The position numbers were made by a program, and so were the translations under genes. From positions 868,001 to 932,000 of the forward strand of contig CAVTFN010000005.1 in NCBI GenBank assembly GCA_963734065.1: DNA of 64,000 nucleotides, read 5' to 3'. The DNA comes from DATBLE01 sp963734065. GTDB lineage: Bacteria > Actinomycetota > Thermoleophilia > Gaiellales > Gaiellaceae. The notes beneath the pieces were generated by a model, which worked only from the letters and a program-made list of their open reading frames with translations, ran no database searches and was not told the DNA's origin. Shown piece after piece: positions 57,641-64,000 of this stretch. Position 1 is the stretch's first letter. Every line of letters begins with the position of its first letter.

Positions 57641-57654
57641 ATACAGTATGCAAT
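57641..57654. promoter_or_regulatory. GntR-type operator at the regulator's own promoter
   Basis: ATACAGTATGCAAT (minus strand ATTGCATACTGTAT) is a variant of the TTGTATACAA palindrome and ends 11 nt before the chosen GTG. On the opposite side a TAGGGT -10 box (57693-57698) serves the divergent gene at 57705. Confidence 0.55.
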
Positions 57655-57704
57655 CCGAGCCGCCAATGACCATCGCGGCGGATCGGCTCATCTAGGGTTG
57701 GCGC

Positions 57705-58076
57705 GTGGACCGGGCCCGGATCGCACGCGCCGAGCGTCGGCGGCAGGCGCTGGACGAGCTGGAGTTCGAGCGCGACCGCACGGCACTCCTGCACGAGGAG
57801 ATCGCCAGGCTCGTGCTCGAACTGGATGGGCCGCGCCTGGACGAGGAGGTCTTCGCACGGCTTGCGCCTGCCGATGTCGAGCTCGTGCAGGGCGCCTTCC
57901 AGGGCGGACCGGCGGCGGACGACGGCGAGGAAGAGTTGTTCGAGCTGGACAGCGACGACCCGGAAGTGGACCGCGAGGAGCTCGAGGCCGAGATCAGCCG
58001 CCTGCAGGCCGAGATCGCGGCCAGCAAGCGGCGTCAGGAGGCCTTCGAGCGCTATGTGGACGCGCTCGACGAGTAG
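57705..58076 (+). CDS. Coiled-coil hypothetical protein
   Basis: A 123-aa highly charged helical protein: ERRRQALDELEFERDRTALLHEEIARLV at the N-terminus, an acidic middle (DDGEEELFELDSDDPEVD) and a heptad-like C-terminal coil (REELEAEISRLQAEIAASKRRQEAFERYV). No family is recognised. GTG at 57705 lies 6 nt after TAGGGT, so it is likely leaderless. It precedes the MOSC gene by 29 nt, but that gene has its own -10 box. Confidence 0.75.
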   Translation: MDRARIARAERRRQALDELEFERDRTALLHEEIARLVLELDGPRLDEEVFARLAPADVELVQGAFQGGPAADDGEEELFELDSDDPEVDREELEAEISRLQAEIAASKRRQEAFERYVDALDE

Positions 58077-58105
58077 CCGTCGGAGTCGACTCGTACGATG
58101 AGCGC

Positions 58106-58627
58106 ATGCTGACCACCGAGGACTTCGAGACGCGCTGGGCGTCGGCCGAGCCGGCACCCCGAGGCAGCGGCACGGTCGAGCTGATCTGCGTGCGCGTCGA
58201 AGCGGGCGTGCACGAGACGCCCGCCGGCGTCCGGCTCACCGTCGAGGGCGGCGTCGAGGGCGACCGCTGGTCGCAGGGCAAGAGCCCCAGCGTCGACGCG
58301 CAGGTGACGCTGATGAACGTGCGGGTGGCACGACTCGTCAACCGGAACGACCTTCCGCTCGACGCGCCGGGCGACAACTTCCTGGTCGATCTCGACCTCT
58401 CGGACGAGGCGCTGCCCGTGGGGACGAAGCTCCGGCTGGGCGAGGCGCTGCTGGAGGTGAGCCCCGCGCCGCACACGGGCTGCAAGACGTTCCGCGAACG
58501 CTTCGGGCTCGAGGCGCTGACGTGGGTGAACGACAACCGCGACCGGCGGCTCCGAGGAATGAACTGCCGCGTCCTCGAAGCCGGCGCGGTCGCGGTCGGC
58601 GATCCGGTCGCCGTCGTCGAACGCTAG
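58106..58627 (+). CDS. MOSC domain protein
   Basis: A 173-aa MOSC domain: VELICVRVEAGVHETPAGVRLTVEGGVEGDRW, QVTLMNVRVARLVNRND, GDNFLVDLDLSDEALPVGTKLRLG and the Cys-bearing SPAPHTGCKTFRERFG at the sulfur-carrying position. Domain function is handling of cofactor-bound sulfur or molybdenum cofactor. ATG at 58106 is 6 nt after TACGAT (58094-58099), a leaderless pattern. Its stop overlaps the convergent ArsR-SRPBCC gene by 4 nt. Confidence 0.88.
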   Translation: MLTTEDFETRWASAEPAPRGSGTVELICVRVEAGVHETPAGVRLTVEGGVEGDRWSQGKSPSVDAQVTLMNVRVARLVNRNDLPLDAPGDNFLVDLDLSDEALPVGTKLRLGEALLEVSPAPHTGCKTFRERFGLEALTWVNDNRDRRLRGMNCRVLEAGAVAVGDPVAVVER

Positions 58628-59397
58628 GCAGCCGTCTCCTGGTACATCAGCGAGCCGGGCGTGGTCAGGTTCTCGCCCGTCTCGAGCAGCGTCTTCAGGC
58701 CGGAGAGAATCATCGGCCAGCCGCCGTAGACCTCGTCGTTCGCGCCCTCGCGCAGCTCGTCATGCGTGACGACCAGCCGGCAGGAGTCGCCGACGGGCTC
58801 GATCTCCCACGTCACCCGTGACGTGCCCTCGGCCCTGACGTCGTCACTCCAGAGCGCGTCGAAGCTCTGCACCAGCCGGCGCGGCGGATCGACCTCGAGG
58901 TTCTCGCCGGCGGCGATCTCGACGTTTCCGTCCTGCGAGGTCGCGCGATACGCCGAGCCCGGCGCGTAGTCGGACTCCGTGCGGACGCCGAACGAGTACC
59001 GGCTCCGCAGCTCCGGATCGGTGATCGCCTCCCAGAGCTGCTCGGGCGTCGTCTTGATGTAGATCTCGAACACCTTCTCCATCTGTGGTCCCCCCTCCAG
59101 GGTTTGCTTGAGGCCCGCGAGCGTCGCCGCCCAGGGCGCTGCGTACTTGCTCACCCACCGGTCGTGGACGAGCCTGATCGGGACGGGGTTCAGGAAGTGC
59201 AGCTTCTCCCGGCCACGTCTCCTCGTCGTGACCAGGTGCGCCTCTTCCAAAACCCGCAGGTGCTTCATCACGCCGAAGCGGGTCATCGTCGGCAACCGCG
59301 CGCCGAGCTCGGTCAGGGACTGCCCGTCCTGCCGGTAGAGCTCGTCGAGCAGCGCCCGGCGGGTCGGGTCGGCGAGCGCCTTGAACACCGCGTCCAT
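58624..59397 (-). CDS. ArsR-type regulator fused to an SRPBCC (AHSA1) domain
   Basis: A single 257-aa frame joins an ArsR winged helix (VFKALADPTRRALLDELYRQ, MKHLRVLEEAHLVTTRRRGR, residues 1-105) with an AHSA1-like hydrophobic-ligand domain (FEIYIKTTPEQLWEAITDPE to GLKTLLETGENL, residues 106-257). Usually these are two adjacent genes. Met106 is preceded by GGAGGGGGG 7 nt upstream, so the second domain may also be made alone. ATG at 59397 follows a TATAGT box by 6 nt; a palindromic operator lies just ahead. Confidence 0.88.
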   Translation of the reverse strand: MDAVFKALADPTRRALLDELYRQDGQSLTELGARLPTMTRFGVMKHLRVLEEAHLVTTRRRGREKLHFLNPVPIRLVHDRWVSKYAAPWAATLAGLKQTLEGGPQMEKVFEIYIKTTPEQLWEAITDPELRSRYSFGVRTESDYAPGSAYRATSQDGNVEIAAGENLEVDPPRRLVQSFDALWSDDVRAEGTSRVTWEIEPVGDSCRLVVTHDELREGANDEVYGGWPMILSGLKTLLETGENLTTPGSLMYQETAA

Positions 59398-59403
59398 GTC
59401 CCG

Positions 59404-59428
59404 ACTATATGTGACCGTTTGGTCACAT
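59404..59428. promoter_or_regulatory. ArsR autoregulatory operator and -10 box
   Basis: The palindrome ATGTGACC-GTTT-GGTCACAT (59409-59428) directly adjoins a minus-strand TATAGT -10 box (59409-59404), six bases before the ATG. Binding would block RNA polymerase, the classic ArsR-family self-repression layout. Confidence 0.7.
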
Positions 59429-59460
59429 GTCAAGCCGGCAGAAGGCTCTCCGCGTACAGC

Positions 59461-59484
59461 AGTGACAGGCTTAAGCCTGTCACT
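59461..59484. repeat. 24-nt palindrome family, copy 3
   Basis: Identical to the repeat at 15397-15420. It lies between the ArsR-SRPBCC start and the end of the mmsA-like gene. Confidence 0.8.
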
Positions 59485-59501
59485 GCACTGCCGACCGCGA
59501 G

Positions 59502-61016
59502 CTAGCGAGTCTGCGGGAACCCGAGGTCGACCTTGCTGGTCGCCGGGTCCGGCCAGCGCGAGGTGACCACCTTGCCGCGGGTGTAGAAGTCGATGCCCTC
59601 CGGGCCGTAGATGTGCCGGTCGCCGAACAGGCTCGCCTTCCAGCCGCCGAACGAGTAGTACGCGACGGGCACCGGGATCGGCACGTTGACGCCGACCATG
59701 CCCGCCTGCGCGTCGAACTGGAACTGGCGGGCGACGCCGCCGTCGCGGGTGAAGATCGCCGTCCCGTTCCCGTACGGGTTCTCGTTCACGAGCTTCACCG
59801 CGTCGTCGTACGTGCCCGCGCGCACGACCGACAGCACCGGTCCGAAGATCTCGTCGCGGTAGGCGTCCATCTCCGGCGTGACCGCGTCGATCAGCGAGAC
59901 GCCGAGGAAGAAGCCGTCGCCGTCGACCTCCAGCTCGCGGCCGTCGGCGACGACGGTCGCGCCCTGCTCGGCGGCGGTGTCCAGGTAGCCGGCGACCTTG
60001 TCGCGGTGCTCGCGGGTGATCAGCGGCCCCATCTCGCTGCCGGGCTCGAGCCCGTTGCCGACCTTCACGTTCGGGAGCCGCTCCTTGATCGCGCCGATCA
60101 GCGGATCGGCGACGTCGCCGACCGCGACCACGACCGAGACGGCCATGCAGCGCTCGCCGGCCGAGCCGTACGCGGCGGAGACGGCGGCGTCGGCGGCCAT
60201 GTCGATGTCGGCGTCGGGGAGGACGATCATGTGGTTCTTCGCCCCGCCCAGCGCCTGCATCCGTTTGCCCTTCTTCGTCCCGGTCTCGTAGACGTAGCGC
60301 GCGATCGGCGTCGAGCCGACGAAGCTGACGGCGTCGATGTCCGGATGCTCGAGGATCGCGTCGACGGCGACCTTGTCTCCGTGCACGACGTTGAAGACGC
60401 CGTCGGGCAGACCGGCCTCCTTGAGCAGCTCGGCGGTGTAGACCGAGGCGGACGGGTCCTTCTCGGAGGGCTTGAGCACGAACGTGTTCCCGCAGGCGAT
60501 CGCCGGCGCCCACATCCACATGGGCACCATCGCCGGGAAGTTGAATGGCGTGATCCCGGCGACGACGCCGAGCGGCTGCCGGATCGAGTACACGTCGATC
60601 CCGGTCGAGGCCTGCTCGGAGTACTCACCCTTGAGCAGGGTCGGGATTCCGCAGGCGTACTCGATCACCTCGAGGCCGCGGGCGACCTCGCCGAGCGCGT
60701 CGGACGTGACCTTGCCATGCTCGAGGGTGAGGAACCGGGCGAGGTCGGCGCGGTGCTCGTGGAGGAGCTCGCGGATCGCGAAGAAGAGCTCCGCCCGCTT
60801 TGCGAGCGAGACCGAGCGCCACGTCGTGAACGCCTCCTTCGCGGTCTGGACGGCGGCGTCGACCTCCTCGACCGTCGCGAAGTCGACCGCGCCCGTCTGC
60901 TCGCCGGTCGCCGGGTTCCAGACCGGGCCGCTCCGGCCGGACGTCCCCGGAACGCTCGTGCCTCCGATCCAGTGGTTGATCGGCTGGGTCTTCGCCGGAG
61001 CAATCGTCTCGGTCAT
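59502..61016 (-). CDS. mmsA: Methylmalonate/malonate-semialdehyde dehydrogenase (CoA-acylating)
   Basis: A 504-aa aldehyde dehydrogenase of the MmsA/IolA group: NHWIGGTSVPGTSGR, PLGVVAGITPFNFPAMVPMWM, FVGSTPIARYVYE, QALGGAKNHMIVLPDAD (no general-base Glu, as in this CoA-acylating group) and SAGERCMAVS (catalytic Cys). It converts malonate or methylmalonate semialdehyde to acetyl- or propionyl-CoA. ATG at 61016 has GGAGGTGG. It stands divergent from the aminotransferase gene, which would make its substrate from beta-alanine. Confidence 0.93.
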   Translation of the reverse strand: MTETIAPAKTQPINHWIGGTSVPGTSGRSGPVWNPATGEQTGAVDFATVEEVDAAVQTAKEAFTTWRSVSLAKRAELFFAIRELLHEHRADLARFLTLEHGKVTSDALGEVARGLEVIEYACGIPTLLKGEYSEQASTGIDVYSIRQPLGVVAGITPFNFPAMVPMWMWAPAIACGNTFVLKPSEKDPSASVYTAELLKEAGLPDGVFNVVHGDKVAVDAILEHPDIDAVSFVGSTPIARYVYETGTKKGKRMQALGGAKNHMIVLPDADIDMAADAAVSAAYGSAGERCMAVSVVVAVGDVADPLIGAIKERLPNVKVGNGLEPGSEMGPLITREHRDKVAGYLDTAAEQGATVVADGRELEVDGDGFFLGVSLIDAVTPEMDAYRDEIFGPVLSVVRAGTYDDAVKLVNENPYGNGTAIFTRDGGVARQFQFDAQAGMVGVNVPIPVPVAYYSFGGWKASLFGDRHIYGPEGIDFYTRGKVVTSRWPDPATSKVDLGFPQTR

Positions 61017-61048
61017 TTTGGCGCCACCTCCAGAAAATACTGCTGAGC

Positions 61049-61073
61049 GGGACTGGCCCGACGGGCCTGTCCC
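61049..61073. repeat. REP-like palindrome between mmsA and the aminotransferase
   Basis: GGGACTGGCCC and GGGCCTGTCCC flank GAC, a variant unit of the REP family seen at 4567-4650, followed by CCGAATCCGTTTCACC, which resembles the CCGTTTCT linker of the composite copies. Confidence 0.65.
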
Positions 61074-61109
61074 CGAATCCGTTTCACCATACCGTCTAGG
61101 ATTCGGCCG

Positions 61110-62465
61110 ATGGCCGTCACGGAGTCGCGGCAGGCCGAGGGCGCGCAGGTCGTCGCCGACGACCGCCGGTACCTGATCCACTCGTGGTCGGTGCAGTCGG
61201 CGCTCGCGCCGATTCCGGTCGCGGGCGGCGAAGGCCGCTACTTCTGGGACTACGAGGGGAAGCGCTACCTCGACTTCGCCTCCCAGCTCGTCAACCTGGC
61301 GCTCGGCCACCAGCATCCGAAGCTGGTCGCGGCGATCAAGGAGCAGGCCGACCGCCTGTGCACGATCGCGCCCAGCGTCGCCAACGACAAGCGGTCGGAG
61401 CTCGCGCGCCTCGTCGCCGAGTGCATGCCCGGCGACCTGAACCGGACCTTCTTCACGAACGGCGGCGCGGAGGCGAACGAGAACGCAGTCAAGCTCGCCC
61501 GCTGGGTGACCGGCCGGCACAAGATCGTGGCGCGCTACCGCTCGTACCACGGCGCCACCGCCGGCGCGATCACCCTGACCGGCGATCCGCGCCGCTGGTT
61601 CGCCGAGCCCGGTCTCCCCGGGATCGTCCGCATGTTCGACCCCTACACGTACCGGTGCCCGGCAGGCCATCCCGATCCGTGCCCGGTCTGCTCGGGCGGC
61701 CCGCACCTCGAGGAGATCCTCATGTACGAGGGGCCGCAAACGGTCGCGGCGGTGATGCTCGAGACCGTGACCGGGACGAACGGGATCATCGTCCCGCCCG
61801 ACGGATACCTGCAGTCGATCCGCGAGGTCTGCGACCGCCACGGGATTCTGCTGATCCTCGACGAGGTGATGGCGGGCTGGGGGCGGACGGGCCGCTGGTT
61901 CGGCTGCGACAACTGGGACGTCGTCCCCGACATCATCACGACGGCGAAGGGGATCAACTCGGGGTACGTCCCGCTCGGCGCGATGACGGTGCGCGACCAT
62001 GTCTACGACGCGATCGAGGACCGGTACTTCGCCGGCGGGCTCACCTACTCGGGCCATCCGCTCGCCTGCGCGACGGGTGTCGCGTCGATCGAGGCCTTCC
62101 GCGAGGAGGGCGTGGTCGAGAACGCCGCCGCGATGGGCGACTACCTCGGCGAGGCGCTCCCGCGACTCGCACAGCGCCATCCGAGCATCGGCGAGGTGCG
62201 GGGGCTCGGACTCTTCTGGGGCCTCGAGCTCGTCCGGAACCGGCAGACGCGCGAGCCGCTCGTCCCCTTCAATGCCGGCGGCGAGGCGGCCGAGCCGATC
62301 ACCCGGATCACGAAGGCGTGCCTCGAGCGCGGCCTCTACCCCTTCGTGCACTGGAACGTATTCGCGATCACGCCGCCGCTGAACATCACCCGCGAGGAAC
62401 TGGACGAGGGCCTCGAGATCCTCGACGACGTCCTCGCGATCGCCGACGAGTACTCGACCGAGTAA
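61110..62465 (+). CDS. Class III omega-amino acid aminotransferase (PLP-dependent)
   Basis: A 451-aa PLP enzyme: SALAPIPVAGGEGRYFWDYEGKRYLDF, FFTNGGAEANENAVKLAR, RYRSYHGATAGAITLTGD, LILDEVMAGWGRTGRWFG and the lysine in IITTAKGINSGYVPLGAM. Relatives are beta-alanine:pyruvate and taurine:pyruvate aminotransferases. It probably makes malonate semialdehyde from beta-alanine, the last stage before the mmsA-like enzyme. A Cys-rich YRCPAGHPDPCPVCSGG insertion is notable. ATG at 61110 follows TAGGAT (61097-61102) by 7 nt. Confidence 0.92.
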   Translation: MAVTESRQAEGAQVVADDRRYLIHSWSVQSALAPIPVAGGEGRYFWDYEGKRYLDFASQLVNLALGHQHPKLVAAIKEQADRLCTIAPSVANDKRSELARLVAECMPGDLNRTFFTNGGAEANENAVKLARWVTGRHKIVARYRSYHGATAGAITLTGDPRRWFAEPGLPGIVRMFDPYTYRCPAGHPDPCPVCSGGPHLEEILMYEGPQTVAAVMLETVTGTNGIIVPPDGYLQSIREVCDRHGILLILDEVMAGWGRTGRWFGCDNWDVVPDIITTAKGINSGYVPLGAMTVRDHVYDAIEDRYFAGGLTYSGHPLACATGVASIEAFREEGVVENAAAMGDYLGEALPRLAQRHPSIGEVRGLGLFWGLELVRNRQTREPLVPFNAGGEAAEPITRITKACLERGLYPFVHWNVFAITPPLNITREELDEGLEILDDVLAIADEYSTE

Positions 62466-62478
62466 CCCGCCCGGACGC

Positions 62479-64000
62479 GTGCAAAGCCTTGCACGTCCCT
62501 GGCTGGGCCTGACGGCGATCGTCGTCGGCGCCTCGGCTCTTCTGGCCGTGGGCACGACCAAGGTGCACGAGTGGGTCGTGCAGACCGACGAGATGCTCTA
62601 CGTGAAGCTTGCCCGGCACATGGCCACGACCGGCTCGCCCCTCCCGACGCTGCACGGCGAGCGCGTCGGCTTCCTCGGGGTCGTCTACCCGATCGTCCTC
62701 GCGCCGTTCTACGGCGGCCTGGACAACGTCGCGGCCTTCAACGCCGCCCATGCCGTCAACGCGGTGCTCTTCGCAAGCGCGGCGATCCCCGTCTACCTGC
62801 TCGGACGGCGGCTGGTCACGCCGGGCTGGGCGCTCGTCGTCGCGCTGCTGGCGATATCGACGCCGTGGGCGGTGAACGCCGCGTTCGTGATGTCGGAGGC
62901 GGCCGCCTACCCGGTCTTCCTCTGGACCGTGCTCGCCTGCCACGTCTGCATCGCCGAGCCCTCGCGCCGCACGGACGTCCTCGCCGCCCTCGCGCTGGCG
63001 CTCGCGTTCTTTACCCGCCCGCAGTTCCTCTTCCTGGCCGCGGTCCTCCCGCTCGCGGCGGTGGTCACCGTCGGGCCGCGGCCGGCGCTCCGGCAGCACC
63101 GCGTGCTGGCGATCGTCTACGCGATCGGACTGGTCGTCGTGGCCCTGCTCGCCGCGCTCGGCCAGGCGCACCGGCTGCTCGGCGACTACGGCGTGACCGC
63201 GACCGAGGGCTCGCTCCTGCCCGCGATCGCCTGGAAATCGGCTGCGATCCACGTCGACGTGCTGGCGGTCGGGCTGGGGATCGTGCCGCTGCTCCTCGGC
63301 GGCGGCTGGGCCTACTCGTCGCTCCGGGGCGGCGCCGTCCGGCTGCGCGCGTTCGCAGTGATCACCGCGCTCGCGATCCCGCTGCTCGCGCTCGAGACGG
63401 GCTCGTACGACGTCCGCTTCGGCGGCCCCGACGTGATCCGCGACCGGTACCTCTTCTACCTCGCTCCGCTGCTGCTGCTGGCGACGGCCGTGTGCCTGCT
63501 CCAGGAACGGCTGCCGCTGGTCGGGATCGCCGCTGTGACGGTCGTGTTCGCCGCGACCGCGGTCTTCGGCGACTTCGCCCCCGTCGCCGGCCTGTGGGTC
63601 GATTCGCCCGAATCGGTCCTCAACGGCCTGATCCACGACCAGTCGGGCGGCCTCCCTGCCGGCGTGTTCGTAGCGCTCTGCGGCCTCGTGCTCGGCCTGA
63701 TCTGCCTGGGCCTGGCGCTCGTACCCCGTGGGGCTGCGCTCGCCGGTGTCGCCGTGGCCGTCTTCTGCTTCGGCGGGGCGGTGGCCGGCTACGCCTTCCA
63801 CCGGCTGCTGACGAGCAACACCCCGCTGGGCGTCCCGACCACCGGCAAGAGCCGCGTGCGCAACTGGATCGACACGGTCGTCCCGGCCGGCAACCCGGTC
63901 GCGCTGCTCGCCTACCCGCTGTCGCGCGACTGGGGTCAGAGCGCGATCCAGTGGTGGGACGCCGAGTTCTGGAACAACCGTGCGCGGCGGGCGTTCGTCG
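62479..64000 (+). CDS. Polytopic membrane protein (glycosyltransferase-like), truncated at window edge
   Basis: At least 507 aa. GTG at 62479 gives VQSLARPWLGLTAIVVGASA, then an aspartate-bearing first loop (VQTDEMLYVKLARHMATTG) and many helices (IVLAPFYGG, AIPVYLLGRRLV, AFVMSEAAAYPVFLWTVLAC, FFTRPQFLFLAAVLPL, DRYLFYLAPLLLLATAVCLL). The YxxLARH-type loop and repeated hydrophobic helices suggest a GT-C-type membrane glycosyltransferase, but I cannot name the family. The first 16 nt form a palindrome GTGCAAAGCCTTGCAC. The end lies beyond the window. Confidence 0.75.
   Translation, partial: MQSLARPWLGLTAIVVGASALLAVGTTKVHEWVVQTDEMLYVKLARHMATTGSPLPTLHGERVGFLGVVYPIVLAPFYGGLDNVAAFNAAHAVNAVLFASAAIPVYLLGRRLVTPGWALVVALLAISTPWAVNAAFVMSEAAAYPVFLWTVLACHVCIAEPSRRTDVLAALALALAFFTRPQFLFLAAVLPLAAVVTVGPRPALRQHRVLAIVYAIGLVVVALLAALGQAHRLLGDYGVTATEGSLLPAIAWKSAAIHVDVLAVGLGIVPLLLGGGWAYSSLRGGAVRLRAFAVITALAIPLLALETGSYDVRFGGPDVIRDRYLFYLAPLLLLATAVCLLQERLPLVGIAAVTVVFAATAVFGDFAPVAGLWVDSPESVLNGLIHDQSGGLPAGVFVALCGLVLGLICLGLALVPRGAALAGVAVAVFCFGGAVAGYAFHRLLTSNTPLGVPTTGKSRVRNWIDTVVPAGNPVALLAYPLSRDWGQSAIQWWDAEFWNNRARRAFV

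Overview
The window is a high-GC stretch (roughly 70% by eye) that reads like a soil actinobacterium. Genes are tightly packed with many 4-nt GTGA/ATGA/TTGA start-stop overlaps. GTG and TTG starts are frequent, several genes have a TANNNT box 6-8 nt before the start codon (leaderless promoters), and HyuAB, CaiB, acyl-CoA dehydrogenase and LLM families abound. I would guess a deep-branching lineage such as Thermoleophilia (Gaiellales/Solirubrobacterales), but no rRNA or marker gene is present to prove it. No tRNA, rRNA, IS element, prophage or CRISPR array was seen.

Layout. 1-9.5 kb: SDR/MOSC pair, a VapBC module, an unrecognised 745-aa protein, a cyclase-nitrilase pair divergent from a DsbA-like protein, small membrane proteins, an ornithine cyclodeaminase homologue. 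9.7-20.4 kb: M20 carbamoylase, aconitase-like enzyme, EamA exporter, D-malate/tartrate dehydrogenase, isochorismatase-fold amidase, dihydropyrimidinase, amidase with a GatC-like micro-subunit, FmdB, alpha/beta hydrolase, a second VapBC. 20.4-30.1 kb (minus strand): nine tightly linked genes for alcohol dehydrogenase, HyuA, HyuB, GntR, LLM oxidoreductase, CaiB, RidA, GNAT and PuuE-like allantoinase. 30.2-35.3 kb (plus): CitE-like lyase, MaoC hydratase, MmgE/PrpD and two acyl-CoA dehydrogenases. 35.3-47.5 kb: CobW GTPase, polysaccharide deacetylase, a PotABCD-type ABC importer, NCS1 permease, dioxygenase-like cupin, alpha/beta hydrolase, creatininase, a second cyclase. 47.5-57.6 kb (minus): a nine-gene operon GntR-CaiB-HMG-CoA lyase-HyuA-HyuB-isochorismatase-LeuC-LeuD-DUF3891. 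57.7-64 kb: MOSC protein, ArsR-SRPBCC fusion, methylmalonate-semialdehyde dehydrogenase, class III aminotransferase and a truncated membrane protein.

Together this looks like a catabolic island for nitrogenous ring compounds (pyrimidines, hydantoins, cyclic imides, allantoin/creatinine-like amides) and the CoA-dependent breakdown of the dicarboxylates they yield. Two recurring putative operators tie dispersed units into regulons. TTGTATACAA-like sites occur near hydA, the deacetylase, the ABC importer and one gntR. GTCNGACATTCG sites occur at the nitrilase/DsbA, SnoaL, alcohol dehydrogenase/CitE and alpha/beta hydrolase/creatininase promoters. REP/BIME-like palindromes are scattered between genes and twice sit inside reading frames. 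Enzyme substrates are inferred from families and context only.
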